Origin: Leeuwenhoekiella palythoae
Lineage (GTDB): Bacteria; Bacteroidota; Bacteroidia; Flavobacteriales; Flavobacteriaceae
Assembly (NCBI RefSeq): GCF_900130045.1
Contig: NZ_FQXT01000002.1
Span: 558,001-622,000 of the forward strand
Direction: 5' to 3'
Length of the DNA stretch: 64,000 nt
Shown piece after piece: positions 18,330 to 28,368 of this stretch. The position numbers and the translations under genes are program-made. Under the pieces are notes generated by a model. It was not told where the DNA came from. It searched no databases and worked only from the letters and a program-made list of their open reading frames with translations. Position 1 is the first letter of the stretch, and each line of letters opens with the position of its first letter.

Positions 18330-19751
18330 TTAGTACCCAGGATTCTGAGACATTTCTGGAGTTTGTACCAATTGGTTATTAGGAATTGGGAATAACTCGT
18401 GCTTGCCGGTTACAAAGGTTTTACCATCTGCTGCCATTGCAGCTTCTGCTTGCCCGGTACGTATAAGATCAAACCAGCGGTCGTGCTCCATAGCTAATTC
18501 TAGGCGACGTTCTGTCCATATCGCTTGGCGAACGCTTCCCTGATCTGTAGAAGTTATAGCGGGTAAAGAAACGCGTGTTCTTACTTGGTTAAGCGGTGCC
18601 AGAGCAGCACTAGATTGACCAAGTTCGTTTAACGCTTCAGCGCGAATAAGCAATACTTCCGCGTAGCGCAACACTCTGATGTTCTTATCTCCGTCGCCTT
18701 GACCTGCATTGATTGAAGAATAAGCTTTCTCGCTGTAACGTGGATTTTCAACACCAGCGTTAACCTCGCGACCGTCAAACAAAGTTTCTCCTGCGAAAAT
18801 GATTGTTGCATCACGACGGATCTCATCACCAGCAGCATTAAATGCATCTTCTAAATTTTGAGAAGGTGAGTTGAAACCCCATCCCCAACCGTTAGTACCA
18901 CGGGCACCTTGGGTTTGAGAATACTGTTGTACCCCGTGCTGAGGAATTTCACCTCTTGCTTGAATTTCAAATAAAGATCCGGGACCGTTTTCACCGGTTT
19001 CTCTCCAGATATTTGCATAATCAGGATCAAGACTGTATTGGTTAGAAGTGATCACATTATTTGCCATATCTGCAGCATCTTGCCAACGCTCTTGGTATAA
19101 ATAAACCTTAGCTAATAAACCTTGAGCAGCACCTTTAGTAGCACGACCAAGGTCTGTGCTAGAATAGTCACTTTTAAGAGGAAGCGCATCAATTGCATCT
19201 AATAAATCTTGCTCGATGTAGGCATACACTTCGTCAACCGGAGCGCGCTCTACCAAGTCAACTTCTTGAATCGGTATAGCTCCAAAAGAACGTACTAACC
19301 AGAAGTAGTTCAGTGCTCGTAAAAACTTAGCCTCACCAATTACACGTGCATTAGGCACCTCGGTCTGGCCTTCATAGTTTTGCGCGATCTCAATAGCCTG
19401 AGAAGCGCGACCTACAGTTTTGTACCACTGGGTCCACATTGCGGTCACTGATACAGAAGAAGAGGTAAAATCTAGATTATCTAAAGCTCTTTTGTCTGTA
19501 CCGGTATCAGTAGGCGAACTACCTTTATCTGAGTTATCAGAAATCATATCGGTGATGCCTAAGTAAGAGAATGCATAAGAGAAATCAGTGTGCATCCCGT
19601 AAACGCTTGTCAAAAACTCAACAGGTAAATAGTCATCGCTATTTTCGGCGGTAGGATCAACGATATCTACGTCTTCAACAAAGTCATCACAACTGCTAAA
19701 GACAAGTCCGCTAAACAGACTTAATAAGAGTGTTTTATATATAAATTTCAT
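18330..19751 (-). CDS. susD: RagB/SusD family glycan-binding lipoprotein
   Basis: 473 aa with lipoprotein signal MKFIYKTLLLSLFSGLVFSSC (Cys21). TPR-like N-terminal part and C-terminal motifs ADGKTFVTGKHELFPIP and NPGY typical of SusD proteins (ELFPIPxxE-like ending). Binds oligosaccharide at the cell surface and acts as the lid of the SusC transporter. Lies 12 nt after susC, same operon. Contains several aromatic residues in WGWGFNSP that may line the ligand site. Confidence 0.92.
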   Translation of the reverse strand: MKFIYKTLLLSLFSGLVFSSCDDFVEDVDIVDPTAENSDDYLPVEFLTSVYGMHTDFSYAFSYLGITDMISDNSDKGSSPTDTGTDKRALDNLDFTSSSVSVTAMWTQWYKTVGRASQAIEIAQNYEGQTEVPNARVIGEAKFLRALNYFWLVRSFGAIPIQEVDLVERAPVDEVYAYIEQDLLDAIDALPLKSDYSSTDLGRATKGAAQGLLAKVYLYQERWQDAADMANNVITSNQYSLDPDYANIWRETGENGPGSLFEIQARGEIPQHGVQQYSQTQGARGTNGWGWGFNSPSQNLEDAFNAAGDEIRRDATIIFAGETLFDGREVNAGVENPRYSEKAYSSINAGQGDGDKNIRVLRYAEVLLIRAEALNELGQSSAALAPLNQVRTRVSLPAITSTDQGSVRQAIWTERRLELAMEHDRWFDLIRTGQAEAAMAADGKTFVTGKHELFPIPNNQLVQTPEMSQNPGY

Positions 19752-19763
19752 AGTGCTTTGTTT

Positions 19764-22700
19764 TTATAATTTGAAGTTTGCTCCTACAATGAATGAGCGG
19801 GTGTTAGGATAAGCAGAAAGCTCAATACCCGTTGTATTCGTAGGATCTCCATTTTGATTCAACTCTGGAGTGAATCCTGAGTATTTAGTGAACATAAATG
19901 GATTCTGAAGCGTTACATACAGGCGAGCACTATTGATAAAATTAGTGATCTCTGGCACTGTATATCCTACGGTGATGTTGTTGATTCTAAAGTAAGAACC
20001 ATCTTCTAAGTAGTATGATGATGCTTCTACATCACGGTCTGCTCCAGGGTGTACATTGGTAGATCCCGGTCCTGTCCATCTGTTGTTAAAGATCTCTTCT
20101 GAAATATTTTCACCACCAATTCTGGTGTTGTAAAGACCGTTATAAACTTTGTTTCCACCTACACCAAAACCAGAAACACTTAAGTCAAAGTTTTTGTAAT
20201 TCGCTCCAATGTTGATACCGTAATTGTAGGTAGGGATATAAGACCCAAAGTGCTTTTTATCACGGTCATCAATGATTCCATCTTCGTTTTGATCTACATA
20301 GCGTAAGTGTCCAGGTGCTGCACCGGCAATAGAAGTATTGTTGTCGATCTCCTCTTGTGTTTGCCATACGCCATCTGCTTCATACATCCACCACGCAAAA
20401 ATAGGCTCGCCTTCAGAAAGACGTTTGGTGATACGACCATTACCTAAACTACCACCAATAGCACCATCGTAAGCAGGCTTCACGTTCTGAACGCGGTTTT
20501 TGTTTGTAGAAAGGTTTACGCCAATATTATAGGTAAAGTCAGAACCTATCTGATCTCTCCAGTTCAGTAAGAATTCAAAACCAGAGTTTGAGATCTCTGC
20601 CGCTTCATCAAAATAGTTATTAGCATATTCTGAATTTAAAAGCGGACGTACATTTAAAATGGCATTGGTGTTCAGACGGTTGTAGTAATCAATAGTACCC
20701 GAAAGTTTTCTATTGAATAATGCAAAGTCAAAACCTGCTTCAAATTCTTCAGTCACCTCCCAAGAAAGCGGTACTGCCGGGGTTCCTAATGCAGAACCTA
20801 CGATTAAACTCTGTGTAGGACCAAAAACATAGTTGGTATTTCGGCTTCCGTCACCTCTGTTGATCGACTGTACGTTAAATGGAATCGCTTGGTTACCCAA
20901 TTTACCCCAACCTGCAAAGAACTTTAAGTTGTCTAACACGCCGTTGTCTTCCATAAAGGCTTCGTTGGTCATCGTCCAACCTAAACTTACCGCAGGGAAA
21001 TAACCGAAGAAATTGTTTTCACCGGTAGCAAAATCACTGGTTCCATCACGTCTTAGTACTGCACGTACATAATAACGCTGATCGTAGTTATACTCTACAC
21101 GACCAAAATAAGACTGTAGGTTAGTGCTCTGATAAGTATCTCCGGTTACATTGTCATTAAATAACTGACTTGTTCTTAAATTGAAGTTACGCAGGTTAGG
21201 ATCAGCTTCCACATCGTAAGCCTGAGATTCAGTGAATTCTCCACCTTGATAGTTCTCGCGGCTGATACCTACAGTTGCGCTCAAGTTGTGCTTGTCAAAA
21301 GTCTTGTCGTAGGTAAGGAAGCTTTCAATATTCCAACGATAAGATTCTGTACGTCTTATGGTGTATGAGTTATTTGCGTATTCTGTAGACACCACACCAT
21401 CTTCATCAGGAACACGCTGTGCATCAAAAAATGCTTCGGTACGGTTAGGATCTGCATTTAACCACTGATCTCTGATGTCTGTAAATGATTTGCTGGTAGC
21501 ATAGTATTTTGTTGCACCAAAACGGGTGGTCAACATTAAGTCATCTGTAATGTCTAATTCAGCAGCAATTTGCCCTTGCAGGCTGGTGGTATTGATTTGC
21601 TGATCTTGGTAATAAACCTGAGAAACAGGGTTTCCGTGAGAATTTAAGCGGCCAAGTGTTTCTCCTGGTTGCGTAGTAAACCCTACAACTCCTGTAGATT
21701 GGTTTACAAAAGATTGACCAAAACGTCCGTTGTCATAACGTACCGGTACTAACGGTGACTGGCGATATGCTGTACTAAATGCCCCAAAAGGTTTTGGAGT
21801 TTCATTAGTGTAGGCTACGTTTAAGTTTTGTACAAACCGTAAACGGTCGTTAAATAAATGGTAGGTGTTATTACTACGAATGGTACCGCGATTATATTTC
21901 TGATCTTCAAGGATACCTTTCTCTTGATACAGGTTGTAGCTTAAGAAGTAGTCAATATTTTCACCTGCTCCTGAAACCGAAAAGCTGTTGTTGTTGATGG
22001 TACCGGTTTGTAGCAATTCGTCATACCAATCTGTATTGTAACGCTGATTTTGCTGAAGTAAGAAACCTCCGTTTGCAGCACTTTCTTCATTGAAGTACTG
22101 AATGTACTGGTCAGCATTAGCCATCTTAACAGGGTTCAAAATGGTTTTAGCACCATAATATGATTCAAAGTTAAAGATGGTTTTTCCTTGTTTACCTCTT
22201 TTTGTGGTGATTAAAATAACCCCGTTTGCAGCGCGTATACCGTAAATGTTAGCATACGAAGCCCCTTTTAAGAAATCGATTGATTCAATGTCGTTAGGGT
22301 TGATACTTGTGATGTCTGATAAAGGCTGACCGTCTACAATATATAGTGGTGATCTACCACCTTCTGCAGTACCTAAACCACGCATTAAAACGGTAGGTGT
22401 AGAACCAGGTGCATCGTTTGCGATAATATTAACACCGGCAACTTTACCTTGCACTGAGGTCAATGCTGAAGTTGCAGGTTGCTTAGTAATCTCTTCACTG
22501 TCAACAGAAACAATAGCTCCTGTAATATCAGATTTCTTTTGATTACCATAACCTACTACAACAACTTCGTCTAGTTCGCTAGACTCATCTTGCAACGCGA
22601 TGTCATAAACATCGTCATTAGTAATAGAAAACGTTTGCGTTTGGAAGCCTAAATACGTGATGCGTACTTGATCTCCAACAGCAACTTCTAAGGAGTAGTT

Positions 22701-22874
22701 TCCGTCAAAATCGGTAACAGCATATTCGTTTTTGTCAACGACTTTAAGTTCTGCTCCCGGAAGAGGTACATCGCGCGTATCGCGTATTGTACCGGTAACT
22801 GTTTTTGTCTCCTGTGCGCTCACACTAAATGTGATCAGCGACAAAAGAAACAGAAGGGTTATTTTAAGTTTCAT
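19764..22874 (-). CDS. susC: SusC/RagA family TonB-linked outer membrane transporter
   Basis: 1036 aa, typical SusC length. Signal peptide 1-20, carboxypeptidase-regulatory-like domain 23-100, TonB box region ELDEVVVVGYG, plug domain with SVQGKVAGVNI and RGANGVILITTKRGK signatures, then the barrel to the C-terminus. It imports oligosaccharides into the periplasm with its SusD partner. No STN domain, so it is not a signal-transducing type; control is expected from the upstream propeller/LuxR protein. ATG at 22874 follows a 224-nt AT-rich spacer. Confidence 0.94.
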   Translation of the reverse strand: MKLKITLLFLLSLITFSVSAQETKTVTGTIRDTRDVPLPGAELKVVDKNEYAVTDFDGNYSLEVAVGDQVRITYLGFQTQTFSITNDDVYDIALQDESSELDEVVVVGYGNQKKSDITGAIVSVDSEEITKQPATSALTSVQGKVAGVNIIANDAPGSTPTVLMRGLGTAEGGRSPLYIVDGQPLSDITSINPNDIESIDFLKGASYANIYGIRAANGVILITTKRGKQGKTIFNFESYYGAKTILNPVKMANADQYIQYFNEESAANGGFLLQQNQRYNTDWYDELLQTGTINNNSFSVSGAGENIDYFLSYNLYQEKGILEDQKYNRGTIRSNNTYHLFNDRLRFVQNLNVAYTNETPKPFGAFSTAYRQSPLVPVRYDNGRFGQSFVNQSTGVVGFTTQPGETLGRLNSHGNPVSQVYYQDQQINTTSLQGQIAAELDITDDLMLTTRFGATKYYATSKSFTDIRDQWLNADPNRTEAFFDAQRVPDEDGVVSTEYANNSYTIRRTESYRWNIESFLTYDKTFDKHNLSATVGISRENYQGGEFTESQAYDVEADPNLRNFNLRTSQLFNDNVTGDTYQSTNLQSYFGRVEYNYDQRYYVRAVLRRDGTSDFATGENNFFGYFPAVSLGWTMTNEAFMEDNGVLDNLKFFAGWGKLGNQAIPFNVQSINRGDGSRNTNYVFGPTQSLIVGSALGTPAVPLSWEVTEEFEAGFDFALFNRKLSGTIDYYNRLNTNAILNVRPLLNSEYANNYFDEAAEISNSGFEFLLNWRDQIGSDFTYNIGVNLSTNKNRVQNVKPAYDGAIGGSLGNGRITKRLSEGEPIFAWWMYEADGVWQTQEEIDNNTSIAGAAPGHLRYVDQNEDGIIDDRDKKHFGSYIPTYNYGINIGANYKNFDLSVSGFGVGGNKVYNGLYNTRIGGENISEEIFNNRWTGPGSTNVHPGADRDVEASSYYLEDGSYFRINNITVGYTVPEITNFINSARLYVTLQNPFMFTKYSGFTPELNQNGDPTNTTGIELSAYPNTRSFIVGANFKL

Positions 22875-23064
22875 ACACTAAAGTTTGAGTTTGTTTTATG
22901 TGAAATTTGGGTCAATATAGCAGAGTTATAAGTTAATATTGGTACATAATAAATACATCAACCTGTTAAAATGAATTAAATGATTGATAGTTAATTATTT
23001 ATAAATTTAAATTTCGAGTTATAACGTTTTCGTAAAAGAGTTTGATGTAGTAATGAGAAAGTAT

Positions 23065-23085
23065 AATTGCTTGAAATAAGCAATT
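23065..23085. terminator. hairpin between the regulator gene and susC
   Basis: Perfect 8-bp inverted repeat AATTGCTT (23065-23072) and AAGCAATT (23078-23085) with the loop GAAAT, 14 nt after the regulator stop. No strong T-run follows; it may be a weak terminator or an RNA processing/stability hairpin separating regulator from susC expression. Confidence 0.45.
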
Positions 23086-23098
23086 GAAGTATGAGAAT

Positions 23099-25846
23099 TT
23101 AATAATTTTTAATAAGATATTTTGATAAATTCTTACCGCTCTTCAAGTCCAGTTTTTTTCGCAAACGGTACCGATGAATTTCAACTCCACGAACCGAAAT
23201 TGCCATTAACGGAGCAATTTCTTTAGTGCTTAAATTCATTTTTAAATAGGCACATAACTTTAAATCCTTCGAGCTAAGCGTAGGGTGATTTTCTAACAAC
23301 TGCTGGAAAAAATCATTATTGATTTCTTTAAATGTTGTCTCAAAAACCTTCCAGTTGTCTTTTGCGTCAATAATGTGATTGATCTTATTCTGAATAGAAT
23401 TTACCTTCTTTTGATTGTCACCTTTATCTTTAACGGCTTCCAGATCATTTTTAATATCGATTAGACTGCTATTGCGTTTGGCTGCTAAATATGTAGTGTT
23501 GGCCAATTCTTTGCGTTTAGCGTTGATTTCTTCAAGAAGGCTATTGCGCTCAGCGAGTTGATTTTTACGCTCTTGTTCTTTTACCAGTCGCTCTTCTAGT
23601 TCTCTTCGGTGCTTATTCAGTTTTTGTTTATTGATGTAAGCCACCAAGAAGATCACACCAAACAACAAGAGTACATACACTACAATCATTAAATTAGACA
23701 AGTACCACGGTCTTTTGATCAGAAAGGTTACGTTTAACGGCTGATCCCCGCGTTGCCCGTTAAGTTCAGGCCAGATCTTTAAGGTATAGCTTCCGGCCTG
23801 TAAATTTTGAAAATTCAGAGTTCCATTAGATTGACCTGATAATCCATTTGATAGGCTGTAAAAGAATTTAGGGTTGTGCAGTTGAGGTGCTGCGATTGCT
23901 ATTTCTATCTGGCCTGCTTCTTTAAACGGAATTTCAATACTTTGATCAAGGGCCAAAGCTTTATTGTTGGTCTTGATGCCGTTGAGAAGCGGTGTACTTA
24001 GATTCTGGTTTGCGTTGTCGCGCTGAAGTTGAGCCAGATTGAGTCGGGCAAAACCTTCGTTTAAGGTGATGTAATAGATGCTATCGTTGCGCTTTACGAT
24101 TTTTTCATAATTCTTAATGATGCGTGATTCCAGCAGCAGTTCTTCGATAAAAATACTGTCTGAACTAAAATTGGTATAAATAAGTCCGGCTCCGTTTCGG
24201 TTTTTAAACCAATAACTGTTGTCTTGATTGCTCAATAGGGCATAAGAAGTATAGGCTTTGAGATCTTCAAATTCTTCAAGAGTATCACTTATACTATTGT
24301 AGCGGTACCACGAACCGGCATTATAAAAAGCGATTTCACCTTCTAGCTTATGTATTTCGGTTTTGTAAGCAGCAAGGGCTTCATAGTCTATGTAAGACTC
24401 TTTGTTTTCAACACGTTGCTGCTGATTATTCAACTGTGCTCTGTAAAAACCTTTATAAGGATGCGCTGCCCAAAAGTAGTTTTGATCCTCAAAAATCACG
24501 TGTTCTACCGGCGCTCCACCACCTTCAGCTAGGGGTTGATTTAGGAGCGTACCTTCGGTCAACGTGTATTTACGCAACCCGTTATAAGTAGTATTAAAGT
24601 AGGATGACGATTGTGGAATCGCGGTAAGGCCAAAACTTCCGGATACTCCTGAAACCAATTTTAGAGCATCGTTTTTCAGTTCAAACAAACCGAGATTGTG
24701 ATTTACAAACAAACGCCCTTCAATCTTGGTTAAACTCCATACCTGACCTTGCGACCCGGGAATGAAGAAAATACCTTGTTCGGTTATTTTATGTACTCCG
24801 GTATTGCTGCCAACATATAAACTTCCGCCAAGCGAAGCAATGTCATAAACAGCACCCAGCTGGCCGGTATTGTCCAGTAAATATTGAATCGCCGTGTTAG
24901 GAACCACCACATCAATACCATTGTCAAGACCAATCCAAATTTTGGAGCGGTCTTTATGCAAAGAGAGTACGGTGTTGTTTTGCAAACCATTTTGTCTAAA
25001 ATGATTTTTTAAGGCTCCGGTCTTTGGGTTGTAATAAAGAATACCGCCTTTAACCGTTCCCAGAATGACGAGATCCTGATCTACCGGCTGAATTTTATTA
25101 AGTTCGTTGACTGCCAGAAATGCCTTTAAGGCTTCTGAGCCCCAAGGTGAGAACACACCATTTTTTAAGCTATAAATACCTTGGCGTCGCGTGCCTGCTA
25201 AGAGCTGATTATCATAGGTACTCAACTCAATGATAGAACTCGCGCTTATGCTGTTCTCGGCATAAGACTGAAAACGGTCTTGATCAAATTCAAAAATTTC
25301 CCCATAATTAGAACCTAACAGCAGCTTGTCATTATGCACTTGCATTGCTGTAATGATGGTTTGCGGTCTTTGCGTAGTAATGGTCTGCCCGTTGTAAACG
25401 TATAAATTACCAAAAGATCTAAATACGATCGCGCCTTGCCAAGCGGTGATTTGCCAGAATTCTTCATTGGCAAAGGTGGTCGAGATGAGTTTAGAAAGCG
25501 ATGTGTATTGCAGGCTGCCGTAGGCATCTTCGGTCCAATAGCCAAACTCTTCATAAGAGCCCGTGTAAATGCGGTCTTTGATGCAAAACACAGATCGAAT
25601 CGCGGTTTTATTAGGCAAGGTAAATACTTCCCAGCGTTCCCCATCAAAGCGCAATAAGCCATCGTTATTTGCGGCATAAAGCGTTCCGTCATTATCGGTG
25701 CTTAATCCCCAGTTTTGGCTGGCAGCATTATACGTGGTGCTGTTGTAGTTGGTAACCGGCGGAAGAAAATTTTGTGCAGAAGCGCAAAGGCTTAGAAGCA
25801 AACCAAGCGCTACAAATACGAATCTATGATGGAGTTTTAAAAACAT
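23099..25846 (-). CDS. propeller-Y_Y_Y-LuxR type hybrid sensor/regulator of the PUL
   Basis: 915 aa from ATG at 25846 (a TTG two codons earlier is less likely). Signal peptide, two-component-regulator propeller repeats across about 25-620 (GLSTDNDGTLYAANNDGLL and similar), a Y_Y_Y Ig-like domain at about 640-725, one membrane helix (NLMIVVYVLLLFGVIFLVAYI), a coiled coil rich in Glu/Lys, then a C-terminal LuxR-type helix-turn-helix (LSTKEIAPLMAISVRGVEIH). There is no histidine kinase domain: periplasmic sensing is linked directly to cytoplasmic DNA binding. Expected to sense a glucan oligosaccharide and activate susC onward. Confidence 0.85.
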   Translation of the reverse strand: MFLKLHHRFVFVALGLLLSLCASAQNFLPPVTNYNSTTYNAASQNWGLSTDNDGTLYAANNDGLLRFDGERWEVFTLPNKTAIRSVFCIKDRIYTGSYEEFGYWTEDAYGSLQYTSLSKLISTTFANEEFWQITAWQGAIVFRSFGNLYVYNGQTITTQRPQTIITAMQVHNDKLLLGSNYGEIFEFDQDRFQSYAENSISASSIIELSTYDNQLLAGTRRQGIYSLKNGVFSPWGSEALKAFLAVNELNKIQPVDQDLVILGTVKGGILYYNPKTGALKNHFRQNGLQNNTVLSLHKDRSKIWIGLDNGIDVVVPNTAIQYLLDNTGQLGAVYDIASLGGSLYVGSNTGVHKITEQGIFFIPGSQGQVWSLTKIEGRLFVNHNLGLFELKNDALKLVSGVSGSFGLTAIPQSSSYFNTTYNGLRKYTLTEGTLLNQPLAEGGGAPVEHVIFEDQNYFWAAHPYKGFYRAQLNNQQQRVENKESYIDYEALAAYKTEIHKLEGEIAFYNAGSWYRYNSISDTLEEFEDLKAYTSYALLSNQDNSYWFKNRNGAGLIYTNFSSDSIFIEELLLESRIIKNYEKIVKRNDSIYYITLNEGFARLNLAQLQRDNANQNLSTPLLNGIKTNNKALALDQSIEIPFKEAGQIEIAIAAPQLHNPKFFYSLSNGLSGQSNGTLNFQNLQAGSYTLKIWPELNGQRGDQPLNVTFLIKRPWYLSNLMIVVYVLLLFGVIFLVAYINKQKLNKHRRELEERLVKEQERKNQLAERNSLLEEINAKRKELANTTYLAAKRNSSLIDIKNDLEAVKDKGDNQKKVNSIQNKINHIIDAKDNWKVFETTFKEINNDFFQQLLENHPTLSSKDLKLCAYLKMNLSTKEIAPLMAISVRGVEIHRYRLRKKLDLKSGKNLSKYLIKNY

Positions 25847-25916
25847 TCTCAAAAATGAACAATTACGATATCGATTGAATTCTGAATGGTACTACGGAAT
25901 TCCTATACGGTTTTGG

Positions 25917-25924
25917 CAAAATTA
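25917..25924 (-). promoter_or_regulatory. putative -7 box of the regulator gene
   Basis: TAATTTTG on the minus strand fits TAnnTTTG; leader of about 65 nt to the ATG at 25846. No well-placed -33 TTG was found, so confidence is low. Confidence 0.35.
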
Positions 25925-25970
25925 TTAAAACCCCAAAACCTGTTACACTTTTTGGCGCTACTTTATAAGA

Positions 25971-27182
25971 CTACAAACTAGCCGGCGGAACGCTACCCAG
26001 GCGTTGCGAGTTCAAAATAGCTAAAACGAGCAGGCCGAAGAGCGTGATCATCAAATAAGGGAAAGCGACTCCTTGATCAATTAAAAAGCCTATAAGCAGT
26101 GGCGCTGCAGCCGTACTTAAAATCATAGACATCGAGAACAGGCTGTTCACGGCACCTAATTTTTGAGTTCCGTATACTTCGGCTAAAACAGCAGATTTTA
26201 CCGTACCTGCTACTCCCGTTGTAATACCAGTCGCGATCAAAAATAGAAGTGCGCCGATAATACTGTCCATAAAAGCAAACGGCAAGAGACCTAAAGCCTG
26301 CGGAATCAGAAAAAAGCGATAGAGTTTTTTTGCAGTGAATTTGTCAACCCATAACCCGCCAACGATCGACATCACAAAGCGGGTGATAGCATAACCGGTA
26401 AAAAATGCAGCGTATAGCGATACTGACCAGCCTTTTTCTTCTACAAACGTATATTGATATAAAAATACTGCGGTAGATGTAAAGCTCAGCATAAATGTAG
26501 AGGGCATCATAATAGCAAACCGCCGGTCTTTGATAATCCCGCCAAAATCTTTTGCCAATACTTTTAAAGAAGGTTTTTGCGCGATGCTTTGTTCGGTATC
26601 AAAATAACTGAGATCTCTAAAGGAAAGCAGAAATAAGTATAAGATCAAAAAAGCGGCACTCGCCTGTGCTGCGACCTCAAACCCAAATGTTACTATTAAA
26701 GTGGTGATGCATATTGGGAAAATGGCCTCGCCCATCGGGAATCCTAAAGCTGCAATACTAAGCGCTTTTCCGCGATTTGCACCATAAAAACGAGACATAA
26801 CCGTCTGACTAATGTGACTGAGCATACCTTGCCCCGTAAGACGCAAACCTATCATAGCGATGATTAAAAGTGCGATGTGATACGCAGAAAAACTCAGCAA
26901 CAAACAACTTAGAATAAGACCTATAAAGTTGAGAAATACTACTTTTTTTACCGGTTTATGATCTATGGTATGCCCAACGGTTATGAGCACCACCGAAGCG
27001 ATCACGGTACCCAGCGCGTAAATACTTCCAAAAGTTCCTTCTGAAATAGCAAAGGTTTTGATGAGTTCGGGAACATACAGTGAGATCAAAAAAGTTTGAC
27101 CAAAACTGGAGAGAAAGGTCAACACCCAACCAAAACTTACTGTCTTAAAATTAGTTCTCAGAAAATAAGCCAGGCTTTTCAC
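25971..27182 (-). CDS. MFS transporter
   Basis: 403 aa, about 12 membrane helices, GTG start at 27182. Features of the major facilitator superfamily are the 6+6 helix layout, the loop GHTIDHKPVKKVV after helix 2 (cf. the G-x-x-x-D-R/K motif) and GGLWVDKFTAKK in the second half. Co-directional with and 125 nt upstream of the regulator. By position it could bring glucose or sophorose-type sugars across the inner membrane, completing the PUL, but no sugar-specific motif was recognised, so the substrate remains unknown. Confidence 0.75.
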   Translation of the reverse strand: MKSLAYFLRTNFKTVSFGWVLTFLSSFGQTFLISLYVPELIKTFAISEGTFGSIYALGTVIASVVLITVGHTIDHKPVKKVVFLNFIGLILSCLLLSFSAYHIALLIIAMIGLRLTGQGMLSHISQTVMSRFYGANRGKALSIAALGFPMGEAIFPICITTLIVTFGFEVAAQASAAFLILYLFLLSFRDLSYFDTEQSIAQKPSLKVLAKDFGGIIKDRRFAIMMPSTFMLSFTSTAVFLYQYTFVEEKGWSVSLYAAFFTGYAITRFVMSIVGGLWVDKFTAKKLYRFFLIPQALGLLPFAFMDSIIGALLFLIATGITTGVAGTVKSAVLAEVYGTQKLGAVNSLFSMSMILSTAAAPLLIGFLIDQGVAFPYLMITLFGLLVLAILNSQRLGSVPPASL

Positions 27183-27528
27183 AATGCTGCTTTTTTTGGT
27201 GTCGATAAAGGTTTTCTACCGCGATGGAATTTACATCTTGGTAATGACAAAATTAAAAAACGTGTACACGTTACGAGTCAAACTTAGGTTCAGCTTTTCA
27301 TTTTTATATAATCTGAAATTTAAAGCGCGATCTTTCAAAGACTTTATAGCAATTGTATTTAAAATCAGGCTTTTTGAGAATTTAGTACGGCAAGGCACAA
27401 CATTTGCAACCTTTTAAGAAAATTGAAAACGGTGCTTACGAACTTTGTTCGTGTAAGCCTATGAGAAGCTGAATTGCGCTTTTGGTTTACAGCCTTGAAT
27501 TTTTCAGGCTTCTTTAAACTATAATACA
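27183..27528. other. divergent intergenic region with two hairpins
   Basis: Spacer between MFS (-) and the SdiA-regulated-like gene (+). Contains an imperfect palindrome, GCTTAC-GAAC (27434-27443) with GTTC-GT-GTAAGC (27447-27458), and a second hairpin GCC-TTGAA-TTT-TTC-AGGC near 27492. They may be operators or leader structures; no gene seen. Confidence 0.4.
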
Positions 27529-28368
27529 ATGAATTTTATATCCTATACTTCAGCAATATTAATCGCGCTACTCACTTTTGGAACCTTTGAAACGCCCAAA
27601 CCCAAAAAGAAAAAAGGAAACACCCTAGAGATTGTAAAAACATGGGAGCTTCCTGATGCTTTAGAAGAAGTTTCGGGGATTGCTTGGGTGAGTGATGCTA
27701 AGATTGCCGCTGTTGAAGATGAAGATGGGTTGATCTACATCTATGATTTGGCAAAAAATAAAATAGATAAAACCATCGAGTTTGCAGACGATGGCGATTA
27801 TGAGGGCATCGCTGTTACCGGTGAGGATGCTTATGTGATGCGCAGCGACGGCTTGCTGTTTGAAGTTCAGAATTATGCAACGGCGCAGCCCGTGACCAAA
27901 ACCTATCAATCTGCGATGTCACATAAAAACAATGTAGAGACGTTATCCTATGATGCAAAAAACCAGCGCTTGTTGACCGCTCCCAAAGATCTGGACCCTA
28001 ACGATGAAGATATCAAGGGGATTTATGCTTTTGATCTCAAACAGCATTTAATGTTGCCTGATCTGGTAGCGAGAATAGATATGAAAGACAAGGCGTTTAA
28101 GAAATTTGAAAAGAATAAAGCCTACCGAACTTTCAGACCTTCAGATTTAGCGATTCATCCAAAAACCGGTGAGATTTATATGCTAGAGGGGGTCAACCCA
28201 AAACTCATAACTTTAGACAAGACGTATGCGATTAAAAAAGTGTACGAATTGGATAAAGACGATTTTGCGCAACCCGAAGGCATTACTTTTAGTCCTGATG
28301 GTACTTTGTTTATTTCAAATGAGGCACACGGAGGTACAGCAAATATTCATCAAGTGGAGTTAGACTAA
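27529..28368 (+). CDS. SdiA-regulated domain/esterase-like phytase-fold lipoprotein-type protein
   Basis: 279 aa. Hydrophobic N-terminus (ISYTSAILIALLTFGTF) acting as signal or anchor, then a beta-propeller with EEVSGIAWV, DGDYEGIAVTGEDAYV, KNNVETLSYDAKNQRLL and FAQPEGITFSPDGTLFISNEAHG. This pattern is that of the SdiA-regulated family (PF06977), a calcium-binding six-bladed propeller of unknown function. The last four bases overlap tail-to-tail with the next minus-strand gene. Confidence 0.75.
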   Translation: MNFISYTSAILIALLTFGTFETPKPKKKKGNTLEIVKTWELPDALEEVSGIAWVSDAKIAAVEDEDGLIYIYDLAKNKIDKTIEFADDGDYEGIAVTGEDAYVMRSDGLLFEVQNYATAQPVTKTYQSAMSHKNNVETLSYDAKNQRLLTAPKDLDPNDEDIKGIYAFDLKQHLMLPDLVARIDMKDKAFKKFEKNKAYRTFRPSDLAIHPKTGEIYMLEGVNPKLITLDKTYAIKKVYELDKDDFAQPEGITFSPDGTLFISNEAHGGTANIHQVELD

